DNA of 64,000 nucleotides from Erwinia amylovora (GCF_017161565.1 NZ_CP066796.1:1302001-1366000), one strand, 5' to 3'. Positions 36,260 to 45,940 are shown, numbered from the stretch's first letter. Translations and numbers: made by a program. The notes: generated from the sequence alone by a model not told the origin.

Positions 36260-37142
36260 CAGAGATGAAAACCTTGCTGTTTTTAAAATCTATAAGTATT
36301 TTCCTTCCTCTCAGGAAGCTGTTTCCGATAAGACCATCAATGCTGCCCATATGTTTAAAGTCGCCAGCGACAATAACCGCCGCAAAGGGCTGTGCATCTC
36401 CGTTCCCTGATTTAATCATGAGCATAGTGGCCTCGCATCCTTTATTATCCATTTCAGGATCGACCAGCAGGCAGCTCACAATTTCATGTTTTTTTAGTCT
36501 TTCTCTCCAGATCATAGATGTAGTGGCACCGGTATCAAATATCAGGTTGTATTTATATCCGGACTGTTCGACATTAAAAACTATACCATCAGCAGACATC
36601 CGGAAAGAAATTTCTTTGAATCCTCCTTTCATCAAAGATGCGTCATTGATATTTTCTGCAATGGTCAATGAATTGGATATGTAGTCCAGTAATATCTGTT
36701 TATCTTTGAATGCACCAATGCCGACGACGGGGCTTTCTGGCAGTTTACCTTTGCCGGATATGACCAGACCCCATTTTTTAAATGGCGTGATTGTGATGTT
36801 TTTTAATTCAAGCCCATTCATGTCGAGAGAGTCAGCAAGATATTCTATGTTCTGCTGAATTTTACCTGCTGCATCAGTACTACGGTACATGTGCTCTTTT
36901 TTTATCCCCTTTATTTTTTTAAGCTGCGATTCATGCAGATGAAAACCGAAAGAAGAGCCTGTATCAAGCATTGCATATACCGGCTGACCATCGATTACAA
37001 ACGTTGCATGGGGAGTGGAGTAGTTGTCAAAGCTCAGTTTTAATATAACAGGCGTTTTCATATTGGCAGAGGTATAAATTGAAAAAAGGGTGAGGGCGAT
37101 ATATGAAATATTGAGCAGCCAGAGATTTATTCCTTTCATCAT
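36240..37142 (-). CDS. Retropepsin/pepsin-like aspartyl protease of the XYE RiPP locus
   Basis: A 300-residue protein starting with a hydrophobic segment (residues 6-24), so membrane-anchored or secreted. Two catalytic triads are present, DTG in AMLDTGSSFG (Asp60-Gly62) and DTG in LIFDTGATTS (Asp203-Gly205), giving the full two-lobe layout; GLIGNSFL near the C-terminus fits the family. Such proteases sit in XYE-type clusters and are candidates for leader removal or maturation of the peptide. It lies 9 bp after the maturase and overlaps the exporter scar. It is the only gene of the locus still intact, and it is AT-rich. Its role is inferred from position. Confidence 0.8.
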   Translation of the reverse strand: MMKGINLWLLNISYIALTLFSIYTSANMKTPVILKLSFDNYSTPHATFVIDGQPVYAMLDTGSSFGFHLHESQLKKIKGIKKEHMYRSTDAAGKIQQNIEYLADSLDMNGLELKNITITPFKKWGLVISGKGKLPESPVVGIGAFKDKQILLDYISNSLTIAENINDASLMKGGFKEISFRMSADGIVFNVEQSGYKYNLIFDTGATTSMIWRERLKKHEIVSCLLVDPEMDNKGCEATMLMIKSGNGDAQPFAAVIVAGDFKHMGSIDGLIGNSFLRGRKILIDFKNSKVFISDARQKG

Positions 37143-37151
37143 TCGCTCCCG

Positions 37152-38335
37152 TTACCCCTGAATAATGGCCATTATCGTTCTCTCATCGATGCCGGTTGCC
37201 ATCAGATGGGATGCGCCACGACTAAGGAAAATTCTCATTGATGAACAGAATACTGTTTTATTATTAAATCGGTTTGCCTGTGAAAAGCGATTGACCAAAC
37301 GCCCTCCGTGGCAGACATTATTCCATACGCAGTCTTTACACCCCTCAGGCAGTGTATTACTCAATGAAAGATATTCTTCGACAGCAGTATTTTTAAGTAC
37401 CCCTGTGAGCGAGAGATCCCTGACGTGTCCAACCGGATTAAATATTTCATCAGATGTCGAACGCAGTGTGTCATTAATACGAAGCAATCCATCAGCCGTC
37501 ACCGTAAAGGCACAGGCAGATTCAACATTTTCACTCATACCGCTAACCCGGCTAAATTGCTTATCAAGCAGCGTACCCGGGTCGGTGTTAAAGATCCTGA
37601 CGAAAAGTTCAGGTCTTCCATCAGCAAACCAGGCATCAAGCGCCTCATTGAGAAATCGTCCAATGCCCTCGCTATCAGTGATATCATCGTGATGATCGTC
37701 CGGGATGAGGAAATCGAAGCGTTGACGTTTGAGAACGTCTGCGAATTGGTGATAAATATCTGCCCCATTCGCTTTGGTATTTCCACAGAGAGAATTCCGG
37801 GCTCTGCGGAAAGGCGGCCCTGCTGCTACGCATTCTGCAGCAGACGCAGCCCGTTAATGGTTCCCTTATATGTGCTTTCCCCAGTTCTGTCTGGCCGGTG
37901 CCGATTGTTTCTATGCCTTAGGCCATCGACCGGTATGCTGGCCTGCACCTTGTATTTTTCGAACAGAGTAATCCATTCTTCATCAACTAAAATGCCATGA
38001 GTTTGCAGTGCTAACTCAATTCGTGAATTACCATAGTCACCCTGTAGAAGAATATGACACATTTGGTCGAAACGATCTTTTTTCATCATCAACGGTTTAC
38101 CACCGTGGAAATCTACCTGAATAACCTCGATCTCATTTTCTGCAGTTGAGCGTTCAAAGAATCCCCTGAGAGCAATGACGTTATTAAGAGATATCGTAGG
38201 ATGACTATCGGCAGCCAGTGTGTTTCCCATATTAAAGACATAACAGTAGGTACAGCTAATATTGCATCGTTCACTGACCTTTAAAATTATTTCAAGATGC
38301 TTAATCTTCTCGCCCTTTATTAACGTCATGAGCAT
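37152..38335 (-). pseudogene. Radical SAM/SPASM maturase of the XYE (XyeB-like) family, disrupted
   Basis: The first 169 codons (from the ATG at 38335, or at 38329) hold the radical SAM cluster CNISCTYC (Cys24, Cys28, Cys31). TAG at 37826-37828 follows RLLQNA, where a Trp codon is likely. The frame then continues QQGRLSAEPGIL until an AGAGAG repeat (37787-37792) that is 2 bp too long. Beyond it the other frame reads NTKANGADIYHQFADVLKRQ and runs to the SPASM domain (CKDCVWNNVCHGGRLVNRF, then a final Cys) and the stop at 37152. Other conserved positions have drifted: HGGKP for HGGEP, QTHG for QTNG and SIPVDG for SISVDG. Related enzymes form 3-residue cyclophanes on XyeA-type precursors. The gene is not functional as written. 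Confidence 0.8.
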
Positions 38336-38349
38336 CCCTCCCTGGGGTA

Positions 38350-38378
38350 AAGGGGGGATCAGAAGAATATCCCCCCTT
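38350..38378 (-). terminator. Strong hairpin between the precursor and maturase genes
   Basis: AAGGGGGGAT pairs perfectly with ATCCCCCCTT (10 bp, 9-nt loop). It lies between the end of the precursor and the maturase start. In RiPP operons such a hairpin lets the precursor mRNA outnumber the enzyme mRNA. The minus-strand tail (TTTACCCC) is short, so partial termination is expected. Confidence 0.65.
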
Positions 38379-38388
38379 GCAGTCTCAA

Positions 38389-38544
38389 TTAAATACGCTT
38401 AGTCCAGTTGGCAAAAGCATTTACCCAACCGCCAGAAACAGTATCCAGCAGGCTGTCAACAAACACTTTGCGTTGCATTTTCCTGACGTCTGCATTAACC
38501 AGTTGGGCTTTATTTGAGGTGATTTCACGCTGTCATTTACTCAC
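38389..38544 (-). pseudogene. XyeA-like RiPP precursor with three cyclophane motifs, nonsense at codon 4
   Basis: From GTG at 38544 (AAGGGA about 5 nt upstream) the frame reads MSK, TGA (38533-38535), then QREITSNKAQLVNADVRK, MQRKVFVDSLLDTVSGG and the core WVNAFANWTKRI, ending in TAA at 38389. The core has three aromatic-X-X units (WVN, FAN, WTK), matching the substrate pattern of 3-residue-cyclophane enzymes of the XYE group, after a GG leader boundary. Length (about 51 codons) and position directly upstream of the maturase fit an XyeA precursor. The TGA removes most of the product unless an internal ATG (38478) is used, which would keep only a 29-residue tail. Core intact, leader broken. 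Confidence 0.75.
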
Positions 38545-38861
38545 GAAAGTCCCTTGTAGATGAGAGCCGGTACAACAAATTGCATCTGCATTAAATAGGT
38601 ACAGCAAAACTTTCAGTAGCGGTTAGCATATAAGAACAAAAATACATCACCTGTCACAGGGATGACCATGCATCGGGCAATCAGGGCAGTTCGGGCAATG
38701 ACAAATGTGTTTCTTTTATCAGTCCCTGATGGGGGATAGCGATGAAGGGTAGGGACGCGCCATGGGGCATCTGAGCAACCTGAGGCGGAAAAATGTCGCC
38801 AGTGGTTTACCATTATGATCACAGCAGGTATCTTACGCGCCTGCCGATAAGAGAGTCATTG
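38545..38861. other. Intergenic region between the RiPP precursor and rlmF
   Basis: About 317 bp of AT-rich DNA upstream of the precursor and of rlmF. It presumably contains the RiPP promoter on the minus strand and the rlmF promoter on the plus strand. No second precursor, tRNA or named operator was found. Confidence 0.4.
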
Positions 38862-39791
38862 ATGAAAACCGCTGCCGAAAAAACCGTGCTTCACCCGCGT
38901 AACCGCCATCGCGGCCGCTATGATTTTGCTGCGCTGATTGCCAGCCATCCGCCGCTGGCGCCGTTTGTTGCGGTGAATAACTGGGGCAGCGAGTCAATAG
39001 ATTTTGCTAATCCCAACGCGGTAAAGGCGCTGAACCAGGCGCTTTTGCACCATTTTTATCAGATAGCCCACTGGGATATCCCTGAAGGATCCCTCTGCCC
39101 GCCGGTTCCGGGGCGCGCTGACTATATCCACCATCTCGCCGATCTGCTGGCGGAAGATAACCGCCGCGTGGTGCCGCGTGAGATCAACGTGCTGGATGTT
39201 GGCTGCGGTGCGAATCTGATCTATCCGCTGATCGGTCATAGCGAATACCAGTGGCGCTTTACCGGCAGCGAGGTTAACCAACGGGCGATGGCCGCAGCCA
39301 ACGCCATTATCGCCGCTAACCCGGGGTTGAATCGTGCTATTCGCCTGCGTCGCCAGAAAGACAGCCAGGCGATATTTAGCGGCGTGATCCACAAAAACGA
39401 GCTGTACCAGGCCACGCTCTGCAATCCGCCTTTCCATGCATCGGCCGCCGATGCGCATCAGGGCAGCCAGCGCAAGCTGCGCAATCTCGGTCTTGATCGC
39501 CACTCGCCGCTGAACTTCGGTGGACAGCAGGATGAACTGTGGTGCGAGGGCGGCGAATTAGCCTTTATCCGTCGCATGATTGACGAGAGCGTCAGTTTTG
39601 GCCGCCAGTGCGTATGGTTCACCTCGCTGGTTTCGCGCAAGGAGAACCTGCCTGAACTTTGGCGCGCGCTCGAAGAGGCCGGCGTGGCAGCAGTGCGCAC
39701 CATCGATATGGCACAGGGGCAGAAGCAAAGCCGCTTTATTGCCTGGAGCTTTATGGAACAGCCTCAGCGCGCTCGCCTGCTGGCCAGGTAA
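38862..39791 (+). CDS. rlmF: 23S rRNA (adenine-1618 N6) methyltransferase
   Basis: A 309-residue enzyme that methylates A1618 of 23S rRNA in the free rRNA or pre-50S stage. SAM motif I is [15 protein letters not shown] and the catalytic N6 motif is CNPPFHAS. It matches E. coli RlmF (YbiN) along its length. The ATG at 38862 is chosen over an in-frame upstream start because the earlier 23 residues are not conserved. Convergent with ybiO, with a 5-bp gap. Confidence 0.96.
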   Translation: MKTAAEKTVLHPRNRHRGRYDFAALIASHPPLAPFVAVNNWGSESIDFANPNAVKALNQALLHHFYQIAHWDIPEGSLCPPVPGRADYIHHLADLLAEDNRRVVPREINVLDVGCGANLIYPLIGHSEYQWRFTGSEVNQRAMAAANAIIAANPGLNRAIRLRRQKDSQAIFSGVIHKNELYQATLCNPPFHASAADAHQGSQRKLRNLGLDRHSPLNFGGQQDELWCEGGELAFIRRMIDESVSFGRQCVWFTSLVSRKENLPELWRALEEAGVAAVRTIDMAQGQKQSRFIAWSFMEQPQRARLLAR

Positions 39792-39796
39792 GCGCA

Positions 39797-42064
39797 TCAA
39801 TTTGGCGATCCCAGGGCGGCAAAGCTGGCCGCGCCGTCAATATCCGTGCCGCTCTGCATCACCTGCACCGTCTGCAGCGGGGCTTTAATCCCCGCTGCAT
39901 CAAAGTGTTTTTTCACCATCCCATCCAGGGCAAAACGCACCGTCCACTGCTTCAGCGGCTGGGTGGTAAAGGAGACGCGTACGGTAAACGACTGATTGGT
40001 CAAGCCCACCAACCCGGCAAAGGCCGGTTCACCGATCACCATCGCGCGGATGCTGTTGTCCTCCAGCAGTTCTTTTACCGCCGCCTGCAGGGTGGCATTG
40101 ACCCGCTCAGTATCTTCACGCCTGTCGACATCATAATTGGCAACAAATGAGCCGATGCCGCGCACAAAGTTTGCAAAAGTGCTGATCGAGGACCAGGGAA
40201 TAATGTGGTAAGCCCCGGTATCCTGCCTGACGCCAACCGAACGGATCGACATTCTTTCCACCGTTCCGGTTATCGGACCGATGGTCACCAGATCGCCGGT
40301 GTTCATGCCGTTTTCAAACTGAATAAATATTCCGGTGATAATATCTTTCACCAGGGTTTGTGAACCGAATGAGACCGCCAGCCCCAGTGCGCCGGCGCCT
40401 GCCAGCAGCGGAGCGATATTAACGCCTATTTCGGAGAGCAGGATCATAATAGTAATGCTGCTGATAATTACCGCCAGGGCGTTACGGAACAGCGTCAGCA
40501 GCGTGCGCGTACGGGCGCTTGGCATCGGTCGTCCGTGCGAGTCAGAGGCCAGACGGCTCTCAATCAGGCTGGCGAGTAGGGTCCAGCCGACGGCGGAAAA
40601 GAACAGGATCGCCACAATGCGGATCAGCATATCCACCATCTTCTCGCCCGCTCCCTCCGTCAGCCAGTGCCACAGGTCGAACAGATGCCAGGCATTCAGC
40701 AGCAGCAGGGTGACGGCAAAGACGGTCAGCACGCGCGCCAGCTTCAGTAGCGCCGAAACCCAGCCGTTAACACGGCTTTGCAGTTCGGGGTAGCTGCTGC
40801 GCAGTTCAGGGGAAAGCACAATGGTTTTGTGGATCCAGCGCGTCAGTACGCCGGAAATCAGCGCGCCGCTGCCGATGATCGCCAGAGAAAGTACGCTGGC
40901 CGCCATCATGAATTTCAGGCTGTTACCGGGGTTAAATATTGAGAACAGGAACAGCGTCACGAAGTAGGCGCTGGCCAGCCAGTGCCACACCAGCGCAAAT
41001 GCACGGATAAATAACGCGAAAAACGACATGGATCGATCGGCCAGCCGGGTCAGCTCCTGATGAATATGTTGCCTGTTGTGGAAAATCAGATACAGCGCCC
41101 AGAGCGTGACCAGTACCATGATCGCCATATTTACCAGTGCTGCGACCTGCACGTTTATCTGATTAGATACAATCGGCACAATCACCAGCAGACCGTAACC
41201 AATCAATCCGCTTAACCAGCTTAAGCGCAAATTCCAGTAGGCGGCACGCGCATCGGAGAGATGGAAAAAGCGCAGCTGTGGATAACGCGGGCAGAACATC
41301 ATCCGCAGGATGCTCTTAAAGAACTCAATCAGGGCAAAGGCGTTAAGCAACAGGCCCTGCTGATAGGCGATGGTGCGGCTGCCGGCGTTCATATTGTCGC
41401 TAAGCATCTGGCCAACAAACAGCGCCAGCGCCAGCAGCAGCAGATCGAGCATAAAGGCACCCACAATCATGCCCGGCAGATGCAGCCAGCTGCGGCGATC
41501 CTGATTTTTCTCACGGCCCCAGGCCCCCATCCGGCGATATAGCGGCGACACCGCCCAGCGTAACAGCCAGTAGAAGGCATACAGCGCGCCCGTCAGCATA
41601 GCGAAATGGCGCAGCGCGTTGATAAACGTCTGCTGATTAAACGGTTTATGTGGGGCATCGGCAATACGCTGATGCAGAGTCTGCAGGCGGGCGGCGAACT
41701 GCCCGCCGAAATGGCGGCTGACGTCGGTAACGCTTTGTAAAACGGTTTTGTCTTCATCTTCAGCGGGCGGCGTCAGTAGCGGCTCGTTTGAGGACGCTGG
41801 CGTAGCGGCCGCCGCGCGCAGCTGCTCGACCAGCTCTTTGCGCGAGCTGTCATTGTCGAGAATATTGGCGAGGGCGTTCCAGGCGGCTTTTTTCTCCGCA
41901 AGATCTGGTTGCTGCCGGGCAGAGGGCGCTGGTTGCGTCTGTGAGGCGCCGACCATTGCGGCAGGCAGGCTCACAGCCGGTGCAGCAGTGAGTGTTGCAG
42001 TTGTAAACAGCAGGAAAATCAGTCCTTGCAGCAGATAGCGTAACTGTGGTGTTAACCCCGGCAT
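39797..42064 (-). CDS. ybiO: Moderate-conductance mechanosensitive channel YbiO
   Basis: A 755-residue inner membrane protein of the large MscS group. A signal peptide precedes a Gln/Ala-rich periplasmic part, many membrane helices, and the MscS core (LAGAGALGLAVSFGSQTLVKD near residue 560, then IITGIFIQFENGMNTGDLV). It opens under hypoosmotic shock. The ATG at 42064 has GGAG 6 nt upstream, preferred over an ATG 11 codons earlier. Slightly longer than E. coli YbiO, mainly in the N-terminal region. Same order rlmF-ybiO as E. coli. Confidence 0.93.
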   Translation of the reverse strand: MPGLTPQLRYLLQGLIFLLFTTATLTAAPAVSLPAAMVGASQTQPAPSARQQPDLAEKKAAWNALANILDNDSSRKELVEQLRAAAATPASSNEPLLTPPAEDEDKTVLQSVTDVSRHFGGQFAARLQTLHQRIADAPHKPFNQQTFINALRHFAMLTGALYAFYWLLRWAVSPLYRRMGAWGREKNQDRRSWLHLPGMIVGAFMLDLLLLALALFVGQMLSDNMNAGSRTIAYQQGLLLNAFALIEFFKSILRMMFCPRYPQLRFFHLSDARAAYWNLRLSWLSGLIGYGLLVIVPIVSNQINVQVAALVNMAIMVLVTLWALYLIFHNRQHIHQELTRLADRSMSFFALFIRAFALVWHWLASAYFVTLFLFSIFNPGNSLKFMMAASVLSLAIIGSGALISGVLTRWIHKTIVLSPELRSSYPELQSRVNGWVSALLKLARVLTVFAVTLLLLNAWHLFDLWHWLTEGAGEKMVDMLIRIVAILFFSAVGWTLLASLIESRLASDSHGRPMPSARTRTLLTLFRNALAVIISSITIMILLSEIGVNIAPLLAGAGALGLAVSFGSQTLVKDIITGIFIQFENGMNTGDLVTIGPITGTVERMSIRSVGVRQDTGAYHIIPWSSISTFANFVRGIGSFVANYDVDRREDTERVNATLQAAVKELLEDNSIRAMVIGEPAFAGLVGLTNQSFTVRVSFTTQPLKQWTVRFALDGMVKKHFDAAGIKAPLQTVQVMQSGTDIDGAASFAALGSPN

Positions 42065-42257
42065 TGTTTTCTCCGATGACGATGCTGATAGCAGCAATTA
42101 ATGGCAAGTATAGTCAGCGGATCTGGTCAGAGTTAACGTTTGGCAATCGAAGCATCGGCGGGCAGGTCACTGAAAATAGACTGTGCGGTGAGCGGATGAA
42201 GGTTTCAGTATTATTCCGCTGGTGCGCAGTTAAGCAACATTGCCGGGTTATTTATGT

Positions 42258-43530
42258 CTAATCCTGATTTCGTGGCTGGAGCAACCCCTGTTGCGTTAAT
42301 TTGCGCACTACGCGTTGAGTCATTTCCAGATGAGGACCCGGGTCGTCTTTCGCTAACGCTTTCAAATTTTCCAATAATGCAAGTAACTTCTTATCGCCGC
42401 TACAGTGCCTTTTTATGACATTGCTGATGGTTTTTCCCTTGTTGGTGTGTATGTTGTAGAAGCTGTAGGGGGGGGCAGCTCTTTTTTTCAGAACAGAATC
42501 CAGATTTAAAAAATGCTGTTGATTGTCTGAATCCAGATGTCTCTTTTTAGAAGATTTATGCCTTCCAGAAGGTCATTTTTATCAGCATGAATAACTATTT
42601 TTTGCGCCGTCCCCTTGACTATGTTCGAAGCTCTCATTGCCGTGGAGACCGATCTTTTACAGACTTTAATATCAGAACTTACCATATAATCATAAATGAG
42701 TTCGTATAAACGTTCGTCGAATGCTGCCTCTCTTAAAAAAGAATTTATTTCTATATTATCGTAGGGCGGAGAAACTTTTGTTATAAGATTTAAAAGTAAC
42801 TGATAAAGTTTTTCGCTAAATGGATCCGATTTTAAGCGCTTACGCCTGGCTTGTATGCAAATGACAGAGATAATTGAGCGGACGTTACACATGTTGAGGC
42901 AGGAAAATAAATTAGGCAGTCTGAAATCTGCAACTTGATTGAGTTCATGCCATGCAAAATCATCAATTTTATCGCCCCCACGATTTTTCGCCAGAACCAG
43001 CAAATTAATAAACTTATTATTAATTTCGGCAGCAGTTAAAAACGAAGTGTAGGACTTGCTATCTAATAATTTTCTAGCAAAGCAGTATTTCAATCCTGTT
43101 AATAGTTCTTCTCTGTTGTCAAAGTTATCATAAAATATTTTTTCGATAATCTCAACAGGAAAGAATTCAGACATTGATAAGGATAATTCACTGAGAGTAT
43201 TTTCACAATTATTCTTAACCTGACTGCGATAAGCGTTATTGCTGTTATTCACCTTGTTCAAGTGCCGTAAAAAGTTTTTTTTCTTATCCGGCAGCGCGCT
43301 TTTTAAATCGGCATTGCTGGCCTGCTGAAGTTGAACAGAGGTGACCTGATTAAATTGTCCCGGATTAATTTGACTGTTAGCTAAATGCAGGATGTTATCC
43401 CTCCTGTTAAGTGCTCCGGTAATATGGATTTTTTGATGAGCGTAAATACTTCGGGTATTTTAGAATTGAATTCGTCTGGATATTGCTTAACGGTGAGCCT
43501 GGAGGATGCAGAAACTTGGGATGTAGGCAT
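42258..43530 (-). pseudogene. AT-rich gene of unknown function with two frameshifts
   Basis: The central block (42506-43261) encodes 251 residues beginning NKVNNSNNAYRSQVKNNCEN. It is part of a longer gene. Upstream the same frame reads INPGQFNQVTSVQLQQASNA back to about 43400, where a shift leads to a start MPTSQVSASSRLTVKQYPDE at 43530. Downstream, near 42520-42570, another shift leads to QQHFLNLDSVLKKRAAPPYS and a tail ending in KLTQQGLLQPRNQD at 42258. Joined, it would be about 424 residues, without known motifs. A Ser/Thr-rich start and low GC are features of type III effectors, but no HrpL box was found and no family is recognised. It sits between ybiO and glnQ, a spot empty in E. coli. 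Confidence 0.6.
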
Positions 43531-43633
43531 ATACAGCCATCTCTCCCTGGCTGATGACAATATATCTAAGCTGATAAATTAATCAGGCGGATTACCCGCA
43601 GCCGGACAGTCATCCGACTGCTGACAAAGTTTA

Positions 43634-44356
43634 TTACGAAACGTGCTGCAAAAACTCCTGCAAACGTGCGCTGGGAGGGTTAGTGATTAATTCATCGGGG
43701 TTGCCGTCTTCGGCGATGCGGCCTTTATCAATAAAGATAAGCCTGGAAGCCACTTTCTGCGCGAAGCCGACTTCGTGGGTGACGATCACCATCGTCATGC
43801 CTTCTTCGGCCAGATCCTGCATCACTTTTAAAACTTCGTGACGCAGTTCCGGATCCAGCGCCGAGGTGGGCTCATCGAACAGCATCATTTTGGGTTTCAC
43901 CGCCAGCGCACGGGCAATGGCGACGCGCTGCTGCTGCCCGCCGGACAGCTCGGAAGGGAAGTGACCGGCACGTTCAGCCAGGCCCACTTTGCCCAGCAAT
44001 TCACGCGCCAGACGCTGCGCATCCTCTTTTTTTGCACCGCGTACGCGGATTGGGCCAAATGCCACGTTATCCAGCGCGCTCATTTGTGGAAACAGATGAA
44101 ACTGCTGGAAAACCATCCCCGCTTCCTGGCGGATCAAACGGTCGTCAACCTTAGGATCGTTGACGTTTATGCCGTCGACAATCAGCTCGCCGCTGGTGAT
44201 CTCTTCCAGCTTGTTGATGCAGCGCAGCAGGGTAGATTTGCCGGAACCTGACGGCCCGATAATCACCACCACTTCACCCTGGTTAATTTTCAAATCGATG
44301 TCGTGCAGCACCCGGGTTGCGCCAAAATGCTTGGAAACGTTTTTAAATTCAATCAC
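43634..44356 (-). CDS. glnQ: Glutamine ABC transporter ATP-binding protein
   Basis: A 240-residue ABC ATPase that powers glutamine uptake with GlnP and GlnH. Walker A is GPSGSGKST (residues 34-42), the signature LSGGQQQR is near 133, and Walker B is [13 protein letters not shown]. It matches E. coli GlnQ. Its ATG overlaps the glnP stop by 4 nt. Confidence 0.97.
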   Translation of the reverse strand: MIEFKNVSKHFGATRVLHDIDLKINQGEVVVIIGPSGSGKSTLLRCINKLEEITSGELIVDGINVNDPKVDDRLIRQEAGMVFQQFHLFPQMSALDNVAFGPIRVRGAKKEDAQRLARELLGKVGLAERAGHFPSELSGGQQQRVAIARALAVKPKMMLFDEPTSALDPELRHEVLKVMQDLAEEGMTMVIVTHEVGFAQKVASRLIFIDKGRIAEDGNPDELITNPPSARLQEFLQHVS

Positions 44357-45012
44357 AGGATTTTCATCCTTCTCTCCAGGCGACGCAGCACAAAGCTCAG
44401 CACCAGGGTAATAATCAGATAGATAACGGCAACGGCGCTCCAGATCTCCAGCGCGCGAAAGTTACCGGCAATAATTTCCTGCCCCTGACGGGTCAGTTCC
44501 GCCACGCCGATCACAATAAACAACGACGTGTCCTTGATGCTGACAATCCACTGGTTACCGAGCGGGGGCAGCATACGGCGCAGCGCCAGCGGCATGATGA
44601 CATAGCGCAGCGTTTCACGGCTGGAAAGCCCCAGTGCCAGTCCCGCTTCACGGAAGCCACGGTTAATTGACAGTACCGCGCCACGGGTAATTTCGGCGAT
44701 ATAAGCGCCGGAGTTGATCATAATAGTGACCACCGCCGCGCTGAACGGGTCGATTCTGAGATCGGTGAACGCCATCGGCAGGGCGAAATAGATAAACATC
44801 ACCTGCACCACAATCGGCGTGCCGCGGATTAGTTCAATAAATACCAGCGCGATGTTACGTGACAGCCAGCCACCGTAGGCGCGGGCGAAACCGGCAACCA
44901 GGCCGATTAACACTCCGCCAACCAGACCGAGGACAGAGATCAGCAGGGTCATCCTCGCGCCTTCCAGCAGGATGGGAATAGCAGGCCAGATAGCGCTCCA
45001 GTCAAACTGCAT
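44353..45012 (-). CDS. glnP: Glutamine ABC transporter permease
   Basis: A 219-residue His/Glu/Gln-type permease with several membrane helices and the coupling motif [17 protein letters not shown]. The start at 45012 ([20 protein letters not shown]) matches E. coli GlnP; a longer frame of 31 codons upstream overlaps the glnH-glnP terminator and is not used. Confidence 0.97.
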   Translation of the reverse strand: MQFDWSAIWPAIPILLEGARMTLLISVLGLVGGVLIGLVAGFARAYGGWLSRNIALVFIELIRGTPIVVQVMFIYFALPMAFTDLRIDPFSAAVVTIMINSGAYIAEITRGAVLSINRGFREAGLALGLSSRETLRYVIMPLALRRMLPPLGNQWIVSIKDTSLFIVIGVAELTRQGQEIIAGNFRALEIWSAVAVIYLIITLVLSFVLRRLERRMKIL

Positions 45013-45058
45013 GTGTCGTATTCTCCGGGTTGAAAACCCTTTGTTGCTTAAGATTAAA

Positions 45059-45096
45059 AACGCCGGGGGTAGTACACGGCAATCCCCCCTGGCGTT
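45059..45096 (-). terminator. Rho-independent terminator/attenuator between glnH and glnP
   Basis: On the minus strand AACGCC and GGGGGG pair with CCCCC and GGCGTT to form a long stem, followed by TTTTTAATC. It would end most glnH transcripts and let a fraction read on into glnPQ, explaining higher binding-protein levels. Confidence 0.8.
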
Positions 45097-45117
45097 AAGT
45101 TGCAAGCAGGGACGGTG

Positions 45118-45864
45118 TTATTCAGGTTCGCTGCCAAACCACTTTTTGTATAACGTATTATAGGTACCGTTATCACGCAGGGTTTTCAGCGCGCCGTTAA
45201 CTTTTTCGCGCAGATCGTCGCTGCCTTTCGGGAAGGCAATACCGTATTGTTGAGCCTCAATGGAGTTGCCTACCGCTTTAAACTGCCCCTTTCCGGCAGT
45301 GTTAATGAAGTAAAGAATGTTTGGCGTGTCGTGCAGCACCGCATCGGCACGGTTGGTGCCCAGCTCCATATAAGCGTTGTCGATATTCGGGAACTGACGC
45401 AGGTCTTTGTATTTGATGTGCTGTTTGGCATAGTCAACGGAACCGGTACCGCTCTTAACCGCTACAACTTTACCGTTCAGGTCTTCTATCCCTTTTACGG
45501 CGTCGTTGTTGGCTTTCACCATCACCAGCAGGCCACTTTTGTAGTAACCGTCTGAAAATGCAATGGCTTTTTTACGTTCGTCGGTGATAGTAATACCGGC
45601 CAGCGCCAGATCGATGTTGCGTGTTTGCAAAGCAGGGATAATGCCGCTGAAGTCCATTGGCTTCAGGGTGTATTCCATGTTCAGCTGTTTGGCAATTGCA
45701 TCCCACAGGTCAATGTCGAAGCCGACATATTGACCACCCTGTTTGAATTCGAAGGGCACAAAAGCGGTATCGGTAGCCACGACCAGTTTTTTTTCAGCAG
45801 CTGCGGAAGAGAAAGCAAATGCCAGCGCCAACGCGGCAATCGAAAACTTAAAAATTGACTTCAT
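45118..45864 (-). CDS. glnH: Glutamine-binding periplasmic protein
   Basis: A 248-residue substrate-binding protein with a signal peptide ([16 protein letters not shown], cut near SSAAA-EKK). It matches E. coli GlnH strongly ([50 protein letters not shown]). The frame is open upstream, but ATG at 45864 with AAGGAT before it gives the orthologous start; an ATG one codon earlier is possible. Confidence 0.97.
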   Translation of the reverse strand: MKSIFKFSIAALALAFAFSSAAAEKKLVVATDTAFVPFEFKQGGQYVGFDIDLWDAIAKQLNMEYTLKPMDFSGIIPALQTRNIDLALAGITITDERKKAIAFSDGYYKSGLLVMVKANNDAVKGIEDLNGKVVAVKSGTGSVDYAKQHIKYKDLRQFPNIDNAYMELGTNRADAVLHDTPNILYFINTAGKGQFKAVGNSIEAQQYGIAFPKGSDDLREKVNGALKTLRDNGTYNTLYKKWFGSEPE

Positions 45865-45923
45865 CATCTTATCCTTATTGCTGTTTTGGGAAAGGGCATA
45901 ACCGATTAAATGCCCGCAGCCTA

Positions 45924-45940
45924 ATGAAAGAATCGTGCCA
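45924..45940 (-). promoter_or_regulatory. Sigma-54-type promoter of glnHPQ
   Basis: TGGCACGATTCTTTCAT on the minus strand has the TGGCAC -24 element; the -12 element is imperfect (TTTCA for TTGCA). E. coli glnHp2 has nearly the same sequence, so RpoN/NtrC control of the operon is likely. Confidence 0.75.

Noticed and set aside
37535..37786. An 83-codon frame in the middle of the maturase
   Set aside because: It is an out-of-frame reading after the AG-repeat shift; the alternative frame encodes the conserved maturase region.
38613..38822. A 69-codon minus-strand frame upstream of the RiPP precursor
   Set aside because: Looked at as a second precursor or immunity gene, but it has no start signal, motif or hydrophobic segment.
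43385..43582. A 65-codon plus-strand frame opposite the broken 42-kb gene
   Set aside because: The minus strand gives a more coherent, longer coding pattern across the same bases; the plus-strand peptide has no features.
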